In this document: positions 16,331 through 24,312 of the stretch, one piece after another
How the letters are laid out: each line of letters begins with the position of its first letter
Position numbering within the stretch: position 1 is the stretch's first letter
NCBI GenBank assembly: GCA_014860005.1
Contig: JACZKP010000110.1
Location: 105,298 to 169,297, forward strand
Direction: 5' to 3'
Length of the DNA: 64,000 nucleotides
DNA from: Verrucomicrobiota bacterium
GTDB lineage: Bacteria; Verrucomicrobiota; Verrucomicrobiae; Limisphaerales; UBA11358
Translations under genes and position numbers: made by a program
Notes under the pieces: generated by a model
What the model was told of the DNA's origin: nothing
Database searches by the model: none
Seen by the model: only the letters and a program-made list of their open reading frames with translations

Positions 16331-17538
16331 GACAGCACTTTGTTTGGTTCGACACGCATGGCCTTCCAAATGCCCAGCAAGCTGGCGAGCACGGAAATGA
16401 GCGCGACCACCACGGCCAGTCCCCACAGATCTTCTGGTGCGATCAATACCCGGCGCGGAAACCGGGGAAACACCCAGCCACCCACGACCCACGCGATTCC
16501 GTAGCCCAGCGCGCCTAAGAGCAACGCCTGTTGCAGGATGAGCCCGGCAATCATCGCGTTGCGCGCGCCCATGAGTTTGAGCATCGCGATGTCGTGAATT
16601 TTATCGAGCGTGAGCGTGTAGAGAATCAGCGCCATGATGATGGTGGAAATGATGACGAGCAGAGCGCGGAACAGGCCAATCTGCCGCCGCGCCTTGTCAA
16701 TCATGCCATGAACCAGCAATTGTTCCTGACCATCGCGCGTGTGAACCGACACGTCCGGCCAGGCGGCCACGATGGCTGCGACCATCGCGGGATCAACGCC
16801 TTCAGCCACGCGCACGGTGATGGCGCTGACCATCGGCGGTCCGAGCGCCGGAATGCCGGATGACAGTCCACCGCCGCGTTCAAGCAACAGCGGTTGCACT
16901 TTTCCGATGTCCTGTCCGACCGCTCGTTGCACGCGCGCCGCGCGCTCCAGTCGAATGGTTTCGCCCGGGAGATCGAACTGAATCGCCTGCGCATCTCGCG
17001 TGGTGAAGAACGCGATTCCGTCACCGCCCGACGACACCATGCCTTTCGAGATCCCCACCACGGTGTAGGTGTCCTTGCCAAGGGCCAGCCTTTCGCCCAA
17101 CTCCAGCCCGAGGGTGGCATCGGCGATCATTTCATAATGAGCCTGCCCCAAGGGCCGCCCGGCAGTCAGCGTCACCCACGCGCCATTGTCTTCGGGCCAA
17201 GCCAGACCGTGGACGTTCATGCGCAGTGGATTCTCCCGGTATTCGCGCTGAACGTTGTGGGAGACAAAGCTCCGCGCACTGACCACACCCGGCACGGCGC
17301 GCAGACGATATTCCAAATTCGCGGGCACGCGGGAAATCTCAGCGAACGGTCCGCGCGTGCCGCGTTGCACCACCCACAGGTCCGCCCCGATGCGGTCCAC
17401 CACCACCAGCGCGTCGTCAATCATGCCCCGATAAATCCCGCTCATGCCCAACACCGTCATCAGCAGGAGACCGATGCCCACGGCCGTCAAGGCGAAGCGC
17501 CCGAGGTTGTGGCGAATGTCTTTGGCGGCGAGGTTCAT
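16327..17538 (-). CDS. FtsX-type ABC transporter permease (DevC-like)
   Basis: The 403-aa protein has an N-terminal helix (GRFALTAVGIGLLLMTVLGM), a large extracytoplasmic domain of about 230 residues, and three C-terminal helices (RALLVIISTIIMALILYTL; MIAGLILQQALLLGALGYGIAW; VVVALISVLASLLGIWKAM). This is the MacB/DevC topology, in which the permease does not transport across the inner membrane itself but drives periplasmic substrate extrusion. It overlaps genes on both sides by four bases. The substrate is unknown. Confidence 0.92.
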   Translation of the reverse strand: MNLAAKDIRHNLGRFALTAVGIGLLLMTVLGMSGIYRGMIDDALVVVDRIGADLWVVQRGTRGPFAEISRVPANLEYRLRAVPGVVSARSFVSHNVQREYRENPLRMNVHGLAWPEDNGAWVTLTAGRPLGQAHYEMIADATLGLELGERLALGKDTYTVVGISKGMVSSGGDGIAFFTTRDAQAIQFDLPGETIRLERAARVQRAVGQDIGKVQPLLLERGGGLSSGIPALGPPMVSAITVRVAEGVDPAMVAAIVAAWPDVSVHTRDGQEQLLVHGMIDKARRQIGLFRALLVIISTIIMALILYTLTLDKIHDIAMLKLMGARNAMIAGLILQQALLLGALGYGIAWVVGGWVFPRFPRRVLIAPEDLWGLAVVVALISVLASLLGIWKAMRVEPNKVLS

Positions 17539-18701
17539 TTTGCCTTCACGCGTTGACCCGATTTGAGTGGAGCTTGTTTTGGGTCGGCTGGGACGGCAAC
17601 CCGCTCTCCGGCGGACAAGCCGTCGGTGACTTCCACCGTGTCACGCCCGCTCAGCCCCAGCGTCACGTCGCGCCACACCGCTCTGCCCCGCTCCGCAACC
17701 AACACGCCGGGTTTGCCTTCGCGCCATTGGAGAAATCGCTGTGGCAGGGTAAGCGCATCCTGCTTGCGGCCCGTCTCAATGAATACCTCGGCTCGCTGGC
17801 CGATGGTCCAGTTCGGCGGAAGCTCCCGCACCCGGACGTCCACGAGGAATTCGCGCGTCTCGCGGTCGGCTTCGCGTCCGAGCCGCGCGACTTCGCCCGG
17901 ATAGGGTCTTTCCGGGTCAGAGCGGAACACAACACGGGCGGACTGGCCGGTGGTCAGTGCGCCGGCTGCGGTTTCGTCCACCCACGCGGACACCCAGAAC
18001 TCGTTGGTCGAGACGAGCTGGAGCAGGGAGCTGCCCGGAACTACCACCCCGCCGGGATCGCGGTCGCGGCGCGTGACGAGACCGTCATACGGGCTGATAA
18101 TCCGCGTGAAGGTCAGGCGCTCGTGCTGGTAGGCGAGAGTTTTCTCCGCCAGATTGATCTGTTGCTGCGCTTCGACCGTGGCTGCGCGGGCGCGCCGCAA
18201 ATCGGATTCAGCGACGTGCAGTTGTTCAATGGCTTTATCCCGCTCCGCTTGCGAACTGACCTGTTGACTGACGAGTTCAGCGACGCGTTGATGATTCTGC
18301 CGTGCCTGTTGTTCCACAGCCTCGGCGCGGGCTTCGTCCACCCGCACGCGTTCGGCCGTTGCCTTGGCGCTGGCGAGAGTCGCGTCCGCCACCTCCACTT
18401 GGCGTCTAAGTTCCCCGTCATCCAGACGCACGAGCAACTGACCGGCGTTTACCTGGTCGCCCTGATCCACGAGCACTTCGGCGAGCCGCTCTTGAATGCG
18501 CGAACTGATGGTCGTCTTCACGCGCGCCTCCAGCGTGCCTGTTCCCATGACTTCGCCGATGACCATCCCCGGCTTCACTTCAAACATCTGCACCGGCGTC
18601 GCTGCGAATTTCACACGAAAAACCACGAATGCCAAAACCAAGGCCAGGGCCAGCCATTTGACGGGTTTGCGGATCGCGGCAGAAATGCGCGGTGAATTCA
18701 T
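17535..18701 (-). CDS. HlyD-family periplasmic adaptor (DevB-like)
   Basis: The ATG at 18701 gives 388 aa beginning MNSPRISAAIRKPVKWLALA, a single N-terminal anchor helix. The lipoyl half-motifs (TISSRIQERLAEVLVDQGDQVNAG; ISPYDGLVTRRDRDPGGVV) flank a long alpha-helical hairpin between about residues 90 and 210. A beta-barrel and membrane-proximal domain follow. It couples the ABC permease to an outer-membrane channel; no TolC gene is adjacent. Its start is 22 bases after the DUF2231-like gene. Role: export across the cell envelope, possibly of lipids or toxic compounds, inferred from the family only. Confidence 0.92.
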   Translation of the reverse strand: MNSPRISAAIRKPVKWLALALVLAFVVFRVKFAATPVQMFEVKPGMVIGEVMGTGTLEARVKTTISSRIQERLAEVLVDQGDQVNAGQLLVRLDDGELRRQVEVADATLASAKATAERVRVDEARAEAVEQQARQNHQRVAELVSQQVSSQAERDKAIEQLHVAESDLRRARAATVEAQQQINLAEKTLAYQHERLTFTRIISPYDGLVTRRDRDPGGVVVPGSSLLQLVSTNEFWVSAWVDETAAGALTTGQSARVVFRSDPERPYPGEVARLGREADRETREFLVDVRVRELPPNWTIGQRAEVFIETGRKQDALTLPQRFLQWREGKPGVLVAERGRAVWRDVTLGLSGRDTVEVTDGLSAGERVAVPADPKQAPLKSGQRVKAK

Positions 18702-18723
18702 GGCGGCGGAATCGTGTGATTTG

Positions 18724-19191
18724 TCAATCCTCGTGGGCGCTGACAGAAGGAGCGGTTGTGCGGATTTCGGCGTGCCGCACTTTGCCGCCAAGATTCGCCG
18801 TCCACGCCATCAGGCCCGCTGCCACCACCGCGAGGACGAGTGCCGAGGAACTGCACCAACCTGCGACGGTTTTGCCGCGACAGAACCAAAGACCAACCAG
18901 CGCGGCGACACCCGCCGCCAGCGTCACGACGAGCGCGACCTTTGCTGCGTCCTCGTGCTGCTCGATGATGGGATCGGAGACGCCGGGCAAACCCTCGGCG
19001 ATTTTTTCGGCCGGTTCGCCGGTAAGGAACGCAGGGATCGCCAGCACCGCAACGGTGACCAAGGCCGCGAAGCCGGTTTTCGTTAGCGACGCATTTCGCC
19101 GAAATACACTCCAGCCGAGGATGGCAAGGGCGAACATCAGTCCAACGACGGGGAAATGGTTCAGCATGAGGTGAAGATGTGCAGCATTCAT
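18724..19191 (-). CDS. DUF2231-like four-helix membrane protein
   Basis: The 155-aa protein starts MNAAHLHLMLNHFPVVGLMF, with the histidine-rich first helix typical of this membrane family. Four hydrophobic helices are visible (FALAILGWSVF; FAALVTVAVLAIPAFLTG; VALVVTLAAGVAALVGLWF; ALVLAVVAAGLMAWT). HxH and other His residues near the membrane could bind haem or metal; this is unproven. It lies between the DUF6448 gene and the exporter genes in the tetR run. The family label is by similarity of pattern and is moderately sure. Confidence 0.7.
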   Translation of the reverse strand: MNAAHLHLMLNHFPVVGLMFALAILGWSVFRRNASLTKTGFAALVTVAVLAIPAFLTGEPAEKIAEGLPGVSDPIIEQHEDAAKVALVVTLAAGVAALVGLWFCRGKTVAGWCSSSALVLAVVAAGLMAWTANLGGKVRHAEIRTTAPSVSAHED

Positions 19192-19209
19192 AGGCTTTCG
19201 GTCTTGGTT

Positions 19210-19851
19210 TTAGTGGTTGTGCTCGGATGCAGCCTTTGCGGGTTGGACGGTTGCTTCCGTATGCCCATGAGCCTGAACGGCCCGCGTCGCAGTCATGTGG
19301 ACCGCTTCGACGTAGTGGACGAATTCGACGTAGGCGGCGACGTATTCGCGCCCGGCCTCGACGTTATGTGCGGCGTGTTGCTTCTTCTGCACCGCGTCAG
19401 CAAAACGCTTCCGAATGCCGGCGGCAGTTTCGTCAGTTACGGCTTTGATCAGTGCGTCGGCCTTTCTGCTGTCCAGCGCGAGGTCCGCAGCCTCAATCGC
19501 CGGGTCGAGTTTCGTGCCGGCGGGCTTGAGTCCGGCGTAGGGCGCGCCTTCACCTTCCCGATGAACTCGAACCAGTGTCTCGAAGAAAAACTGGTCGGCC
19601 AGTTCGCGCGCTTCCTTGCTTTGCGAACGCACAGCGAGCGCCCGGGTGAAGGCTGATTTTAATTCCGCCTCATGCTCGGGCTTGACCCATTTCAGCACGG
19701 GGGTGATTTCCTTTTTCTCGATCGCGGTTTTGGCGTCCACGATCACCGGTCCGTCCATCGTATCGCAATGGGCAGAGGCCGATGTGGCGGTAAAGAGCCA
19801 GGCGGCGGAGAATACGCCGGCGGCGATGAGCTGATTCATTTTGGTTTTCAT
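19210..19851 (-). CDS. DUF6448 family exported protein
   Basis: The 213-aa protein has a clear signal peptide (LIAAGVFSAAWLFTATSASA, cleavage near HCDTMDGP). The mature part starts with a histidine/cysteine motif (AHCDTMDGPVI) and has long amphipathic helices and a closing His-rich tail (KAASEHNH), consistent with metal binding in the periplasm. DUF6448 proteins have no assigned reaction. It follows tetR by about 50 bases and precedes the membrane protein, so repressor, periplasmic protein and exporter are probably induced together by one signal, perhaps a metal or organic toxin. Confidence 0.82.
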   Translation of the reverse strand: MKTKMNQLIAAGVFSAAWLFTATSASAHCDTMDGPVIVDAKTAIEKKEITPVLKWVKPEHEAELKSAFTRALAVRSQSKEARELADQFFFETLVRVHREGEGAPYAGLKPAGTKLDPAIEAADLALDSRKADALIKAVTDETAAGIRKRFADAVQKKQHAAHNVEAGREYVAAYVEFVHYVEAVHMTATRAVQAHGHTEATVQPAKAASEHNH

Positions 19852-19902
19852 GTCTGTTGTCCTTTCGTGGTTTGTTTGGTTTTCACAGGGAGGCCGCAGT
19901 CT

Positions 19903-20496
19903 TTAGCCGACAGCCTCGACAAATAGCTTCCAACCGGCTTCTGCGTGCGCACCGACGTCAAACTCGCCGCCGCTCATAGCCCAAAGGACGACTCCCGGTT
20001 GGATTAGGCCGAGGAACAGGATGGAAGCTGCTTCCGGATCAACGCCGGCGCGAATGCATCCTTCCCGCTGCCCGTCGCGAATAAATTGCTCCACCTGCCG
20101 CAGGTAGCCCTGAATGATTTCGTACATCCGGCGACGGTGTGCAATGCGGCCATGAAGCAGTTCCTCGGAAAAGACCACGCGCGGGATCGCTGAGTTGTGG
20201 CGAACGAGTTCCACGTGGCGCGTCAGCAGGCCATGCAAAAGATCCAGCGCGTTGCCGCCATCAGTCTTCGACTTCGCCACGTTGGCTTCCATGCGGGCGG
20301 CGATCAAATCCAGGACGGTGTCGAGCACGCGATCCTTGTCAGGGTAATGCCTATAAAGACCTGAAGGCACCACGCCGACAGCCTTGGCGACGCGCGCAAT
20401 ACTCAAGCCCCGCAACCCGTGGCGCTCAACGACACCGAGCGCCGCTCGGGCGATCTGTTCCTGCCGGACTTCAGTCCTGGTTTTCCTGGCTCGCAT
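19903..20496 (-). CDS. TetR-family transcriptional regulator
   Basis: The 197-aa protein begins with a basic MRARKTRTEVRQEQIARAAL and a TetR helix-turn-helix (GLRGLSIARVAKAVGVVPSGLYRHYPDKDRVLD). The ligand domain has a TetR_C-like helical pattern of the AcrR type. A perfect eight-base-armed palindrome lies ten bases upstream of its start and is the natural operator. It leads the run DUF6448, DUF2231-like, HlyD, FtsX-permease and ATPase, which it probably represses until an inducer binds. Confidence 0.93.
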   Translation of the reverse strand: MRARKTRTEVRQEQIARAALGVVERHGLRGLSIARVAKAVGVVPSGLYRHYPDKDRVLDTVLDLIAARMEANVAKSKTDGGNALDLLHGLLTRHVELVRHNSAIPRVVFSEELLHGRIAHRRRMYEIIQGYLRQVEQFIRDGQREGCIRAGVDPEAASILFLGLIQPGVVLWAMSGGEFDVGAHAEAGWKLFVEAVG

Positions 20497-20506
20497 ACGG
20501 ATTCAA

Positions 20507-20528
20507 ATTGTGAATTGGCGTTCACAAT
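20507..20528. promoter_or_regulatory. Putative TetR operator
   Basis: This is a perfect inverted repeat with arms ATTGTGAA (20507-20514) and TTCACAAT (20521-20528) around the six-base spacer TTGGCG. It lies ten bases upstream of the tetR ATG, where a repressor would block the promoter of the whole efflux run. TetR regulators usually bind palindromes of this size next to their own gene. Confidence 0.75.
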
Positions 20529-20688
20529 ATGCAGCAACCCGCTCCTGATGGTTTTGATGTAAGTCAAAGTTCGAACGAATTATTCAAGCCTACGGCGACT
20601 GCCAAAGCATGCGGTTGAATCAGTGTTTGCGTCGGTTGACGTCGCAACTTGCCTCCGGACAGGCCCGCTTGCAGCGGTTTTGCTCAAT

Positions 20689-20704
20689 CGGCAGTTTACT
20701 GCCG
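20689..20704. terminator. Short perfect hairpin between tetR and usp
   Basis: CGGCAGT and ACTGCCG form a seven-base-pair stem with a two-base loop, downstream of the universal stress gene on the minus strand. No T-tract follows, so it is a weak terminator or an incidental palindrome. The remaining 20530-20732 sequence shows nothing else I can name. Confidence 0.3.
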
Positions 20705-20732
20705 CAAATGAAAGCGAGCCCCAACACGAGAA

Positions 20733-21344
20733 TCAGGTCCAATCGCTCTGCATTCGAGCCGACGCGCTGCTGTTAACCAAGACAACGGGACAAGGAGCGA
20801 GGTCAATAATGTCATCGCTCACGCTCCCCAGGATCCAACGGCCCAAGGGATTCTTGGGCTGACGACCAAGAACAATCATGTTCACATTCATCTTCTCGGC
20901 AAGTCGGAGAATCTCGATCTCAGGCAAGCCGTCTCGTACGACGCAAGTGAACGGAACACCTTCAGCGGTGTGAGAATTGGCCAACGTATTGATTCTCTCC
21001 ACTGCCCGGCGTCGCGCCTCCCGTCGCACCTTCTGCTTGGTGACCAGGTTCACAAATCCGCCAGTGTATATTGGATCAACGACGTGGAGCAGCAGGATTG
21101 ACGCATGCACTTGCTTCGCCCAGACGAGTGCGTGTTCCACCGCTTTGAGGGATGCGGGCAGGAAGTCAACCGCCACGAGGATTGCCGGCGTTGGTCGCAG
21201 GGAAGAACCCTTGCGTGGCTTTGTTCTGCAATCCCGCCGGAAATCTGACCGGTTGGCGTGCCGAACATTGGTTTCAGTCACAGCAACACCACGAGAGTCG
21301 CCAATGCCAAGGTTAGCGCTTTCGCTCAATTGGATCGTCTTCAT
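20733..21344 (-). CDS. Universal stress protein
   Basis: The ATG at 21344 overlaps the stop of the upstream 84-aa frame as ATGA and gives 203 aa. A 55-residue N-terminal extension rich in Arg/Ser precedes the UspA fold (ILVAVDFLPASLKAVEHALVWA; ASILLLHVVDP; NMIVLGRQPKNPLGRWILGSVSDDIIDLAPCPVVLV). The loop G-R-x(8)-G-S-V resembles the G2xG9GS ATP-binding motif of nucleotide-binding USPs. It is one of two USP genes in the stress block. It is probably part of the receiver/USP run now split by the IS21 element. Confidence 0.9.
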   Translation of the reverse strand: MKTIQLSESANLGIGDSRGVAVTETNVRHANRSDFRRDCRTKPRKGSSLRPTPAILVAVDFLPASLKAVEHALVWAKQVHASILLLHVVDPIYTGGFVNLVTKQKVRREARRRAVERINTLANSHTAEGVPFTCVVRDGLPEIEILRLAEKMNVNMIVLGRQPKNPLGRWILGSVSDDIIDLAPCPVVLVNSSASARMQSDWT

Positions 21345-21595
21345 AGATTTTGTGTGGTTGTTGGCGTGTTGTTGATGAAGTTCTGGTACTCTTCGGGCCA
21401 TCCATGCATGCCCGCAGACGCAGGAATCACCGTCGGTAATTCTGTGTCAGCGTCCGTTTTTTCATCGGTCAGGGCCTCGTTATGAGATGCGATTCTCAAT
21501 GGAGCATCATAGCGCTTTTGCAGCATGCGCAGGTACGGTTCATAATGCTGACCGATATAGCGGCAGTAGGCGTCGTTACCGCAAATCCGCTTCAA
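21341..21595 (-). CDS. Hypothetical protein, probably 5'-truncated by the IS21 element
   Basis: The listed start is TTG at 21595. The same frame stays open upstream to 21727, inside the end of istB, with coding-like sequence (RFYATFAPPLTAETTEAKL) before KRICGNDAYCRYIGQHYEP. No ATG or GTG is available in that stretch. I therefore suspect the original 5' end was lost when the insertion sequence arrived. The family is unknown; cysteines at KRICGNDAYC are notable. It overlaps the usp start by four bases, so the two were translated together. Confidence 0.5.
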   Translation of the reverse strand: MKRICGNDAYCRYIGQHYEPYLRMLQKRYDAPLRIASHNEALTDEKTDADTELPTVIPASAGMHGWPEEYQNFINNTPTTTQNL

Positions 21596-21650
21596 CTTCG
21601 CTTCGGTGGTTTCGGCTGTGAGCGGTGGCGCGAAAGTGGCGTAAAACCGC

Positions 21651-21665
21651 CGGTTTGAAAATCCG
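21651..21665 (+). repeat. Left terminal inverted repeat of IS21-like element
   Basis: CGGTTTGAAAATCCG pairs with the complement of 24944-24958 with one mismatch. It lies downstream of istB, where the terminal repeat should be. Confidence 0.55.
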
Positions 21666-21707
21666 ATCGCGGCGGCGCGAAAATCTCGGGTGACTGGTCG
21701 GGTGGGT

Positions 21708-22454
21708 TCATTGATTTTCCCGGTCTTTCATCCGATAGCTCGAACCCTCGATGACGATGGTTTGGGCGTGGTGCAGAAGCCGGTCCAGAACCGCGGAGGC
21801 GATGGTGCTGTCGTTGTTGAAAATCGAAGGCCATTGCTTGAAGGGCTTGTTGGTCGTCAGGACGATCGAGCCTTGTTCGTAGCGCTGGCTGATGACCTGG
21901 AAGAGGAGATCGGCGCCGTGTTGGTCGATGGGAAGATAACCGATCTCATCGAGGGTCAGGAGCTCCGGCCGCAGATAGGTTTTGAGCTGGCGTTTGAGCT
22001 GGCCGCGCTTCTGCGCGGCCGCCAGATCGTTGATGACACTGATGGCGTTGGCGAAGAGGACCGAGGCGCCTTGCTGACAGGCCGCGTAGCCCAGGGCGGT
22101 GGCCAGATGGGTTTTCCCAAGGCCCACATTTCCCAGGAGCACCACATTAGATTTCTCTTTGAGGAACTCCATGCGGAAGAGGTCCTGCACCGCCATGCGG
22201 TTGATTTTCTTGGGCCAGTCCCAGCGGAACTGTTCCAGCGTTTTGAGCACCGGGAAACGGGCGGCCTTGATGCGCCGTTCGATGACGCGTTGGCGGCGCT
22301 CGTGGTATTCCCCTTCCATGATCCGGCGGAGGTATTCGACGTGGTCCCATTGGTGTTGGGCGGCTTGCTGGGCCAGTTCCCCGTGATGGTTTTGCACGAA
22401 GGGCAGTTTCAGATATTCCAGGTGTTGCTGGAGCAGTGAGGGGTTGGATTTCAT
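21708..22454 (-). CDS. istB: IS21 helper ATPase IstB
   Basis: The 248-aa AAA+ ATPase has Walker A VVLLGNVGLGKTHLATALG, Walker B LLTLDEIGYLPI and the arginine-containing sensor region SIVLTTNKPFKQWPSIF. An N-terminal helical domain (LEYLKLPFVQNHHGELAQQA) is typical of IstB. IstB chooses the target DNA and stimulates the IstA transposase. It appears full length and intact, so the element may still be mobile. Its start overlaps the istA stop by four bases. Confidence 0.97.
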   Translation of the reverse strand: MKSNPSLLQQHLEYLKLPFVQNHHGELAQQAAQHQWDHVEYLRRIMEGEYHERRQRVIERRIKAARFPVLKTLEQFRWDWPKKINRMAVQDLFRMEFLKEKSNVVLLGNVGLGKTHLATALGYAACQQGASVLFANAISVINDLAAAQKRGQLKRQLKTYLRPELLTLDEIGYLPIDQHGADLLFQVISQRYEQGSIVLTTNKPFKQWPSIFNNDSTIASAVLDRLLHHAQTIVIEGSSYRMKDRENQ

Positions 22455-23914
22455 GATTTTGAGTCGTACGGGGTCAGATCGGCCGGGGGCAGTTCCAGGT
22501 CCAGGAGATCCTGGCGCCGGGTCAGGTGCAGGGCGCCGGGTGGAGTGGCCGGCCGGGCCCGTTGTTCCAGGATGTTGGCGATGTATTCGCAGCCGAAGGC
22601 CTCGAAGCTCAGGGCGTCCTGCAACGCGCGCTCAACTTTGGCGGGGCCGTAAATCTCGCTCAAGGCCACGATCTGCCGGATATGATGCGGGCTGTTGAGG
22701 CGCTTTTCCTCCAGCTTGCGGGCATAGGCTTCGGCCTGCGGACTGAGCGCCAGGAAAGTCAACAACACCGTCTGGTCGCGCGAGCGCTTGCGCTGGGTCT
22801 CCAGTTCCTTGATGTGGTCGGGATTGCGGATCTTCTGCCGCCGATCATAGCTGCGCGCATGAGTGGCGATGAGCTTTTCATGGTGAAAGAGCAGCACTTG
22901 ATCGGGATAAAGCTTGAGGGTCAGTTTTTGCGACGCGTAAAGGTGGGGCACGGTATAGCGATTGGTGTCGAAGACGACGCAGCAACAGCCATTGGCCGAG
23001 ACCGGACGGACCACGGCGCAGTCGTACGGCAGAACCGGCAGCGGTTTGAGCCGGGGTTTTTCCTCGGCAAACAGGTCGATGGGTTTGCGGTGGGTTTCCC
23101 CGTGGATGCGGACGTTGGCGACCGTGTCGCGCCAGGTGCTGGCGGCGGGATTAATTGCGGCAAAGGAGGCGGGGTTCAGGCCGGCCAGGAAGTTTTTCTT
23201 CACGTAACCAACCCCGTTTTCCACGCGCCCTTTTTCATTCGCGCGGCGCACGTTGCAGGCGACCGGCTCGAAGCCGTAATGAGCGGCCAGATCAAGGTAA
23301 CGCGGATGGAAGACCGGTCGTTGCCCGAAGGGATGGCTCAAGACCCCGACCTTGAGGTTGTCGATCATGACCCGGGCCGGAACCGATTGAAAAAACTCGA
23401 AGGCATGCCGATGACAGGCTAGGAACTGTTCCATGCTCTCGGCCAAGGTGAACTCCAGATACATCATGCGGCTGTAACAAAGGACCATCACAAAGAACGA
23501 GAGCCGCCGGTGCGTCGAACCGACCGGCACCGAACCGAAGCTGCCCCAGTCCACCTGCGCGCAGTCTCCCGGAGCAAAGTCGAGCATCAGATGCGCGGGC
23601 TTGCGCACGGGCCGGACCTGCCGGACGAAGTCTTTGAGGATGCTGTAGCCGCCGGCGTAGCCCTGCGGCTGTAATTGCTGGAGGATCTGCTGCGCGGTAT
23701 AGGGATGACGCTCGAGCAGATTTTTGATTTGGGCTTTGAAGGCGTCGAGCTTGCTGGCCCGGCGCTTTCCCTGCCGTTGCTGGTAAGTCGCCCGCTTGAT
23801 CCAGGTGGCCACCGTTTTGGGATCGAGGTCCAGTTGCGCGGCGATCTGGGAGACCTTCAAGCCCTGTTCGTCCCGGAGTTGCCGCAGCCGGCAGAACGTT
23901 TCGTAATTGATCAC
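22451..23914 (-). CDS. istA: IS21 transposase IstA
   Basis: The 487-aa transposase has an N-terminal helix-turn-helix (LKVSQIAAQLDLDPKTVATW) and a DDE integrase core with Asp in CAQVDWGSFG, Asp in ARVMIDNLKVG and Glu in KGRVENGVGYV. A C-terminal beta-barrel and a basic tail follow. It cuts and joins the element ends. Length and motifs are complete. The start overlaps the stop of the small upstream gene by four bases (23911-23914), so that gene is part of the same transcript. Confidence 0.97.
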   Translation of the reverse strand: MINYETFCRLRQLRDEQGLKVSQIAAQLDLDPKTVATWIKRATYQQRQGKRRASKLDAFKAQIKNLLERHPYTAQQILQQLQPQGYAGGYSILKDFVRQVRPVRKPAHLMLDFAPGDCAQVDWGSFGSVPVGSTHRRLSFFVMVLCYSRMMYLEFTLAESMEQFLACHRHAFEFFQSVPARVMIDNLKVGVLSHPFGQRPVFHPRYLDLAAHYGFEPVACNVRRANEKGRVENGVGYVKKNFLAGLNPASFAAINPAASTWRDTVANVRIHGETHRKPIDLFAEEKPRLKPLPVLPYDCAVVRPVSANGCCCVVFDTNRYTVPHLYASQKLTLKLYPDQVLLFHHEKLIATHARSYDRRQKIRNPDHIKELETQRKRSRDQTVLLTFLALSPQAEAYARKLEEKRLNSPHHIRQIVALSEIYGPAKVERALQDALSFEAFGCEYIANILEQRARPATPPGALHLTRRQDLLDLELPPADLTPYDSKS

Positions 23915-24312
23915 TGCCCACCTCCTGCCAACACGCGGCGCAAGATGGTAGCGGCCGATTGCGCTTCGCCGGAGCGGGGCCCGCTCGCCTCGGGGGCCGC
24001 CTGCGGCAACTCCGGCAGCGACAACACCTGGTAGAGCGGTTTGCGATACGCGATGAGGTCGGCCTGGATCAATTGCTGTCGTGCCGCCGCCAGACTCAGC
24101 TGATCCAGGGTCAGGCGCCGGCCAATGGCGGCATCGGAATAGAAGCTCAGGCCCTGAGCGTCAGCCACGGTGATCAGGAAGAGATAGAGCGTCCAGGCGG
24201 CATGGCTGGCCCGGGCCAGATACTCATGGCGGACCAGCCGATGGTCCACCCAACTGAAGCTCGGGGGAATGTGGCGCAGCCGTTGGGGCTGCAGCAGGTG
24301 TTTGTTGATCAT
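23911..24312 (-). CDS. IS21-associated hypothetical protein, probable HTH
   Basis: The 133-aa protein is positively charged, with helix-rich sequence (HEYLARASHAAWTLYLFLITV; SDAAIGRRLTLDQLSLAAARQQLI) that resembles a winged-helix DNA-binding domain of replication-initiator style. An alanine/proline-rich tail ends at the istA start. I cannot name the family. Coupling to istA by four bases and position inside the terminal repeats mark it as an accessory gene of this element. It may regulate or target transposition. Confidence 0.65.
   Translation of the reverse strand: MINKHLLQPQRLRHIPPSFSWVDHRLVRHEYLARASHAAWTLYLFLITVADAQGLSFYSDAAIGRRLTLDQLSLAAARQQLIQADLIAYRKPLYQVLSLPELPQAAPEASGPRSGEAQSAATILRRVLAGGGQ

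Noticed and set aside
21592..21834. 80-aa frame overlapping the end of istB
   Set aside because: It is antiphase to istB and has no ribosome site; the neighbouring frame has better coding character.
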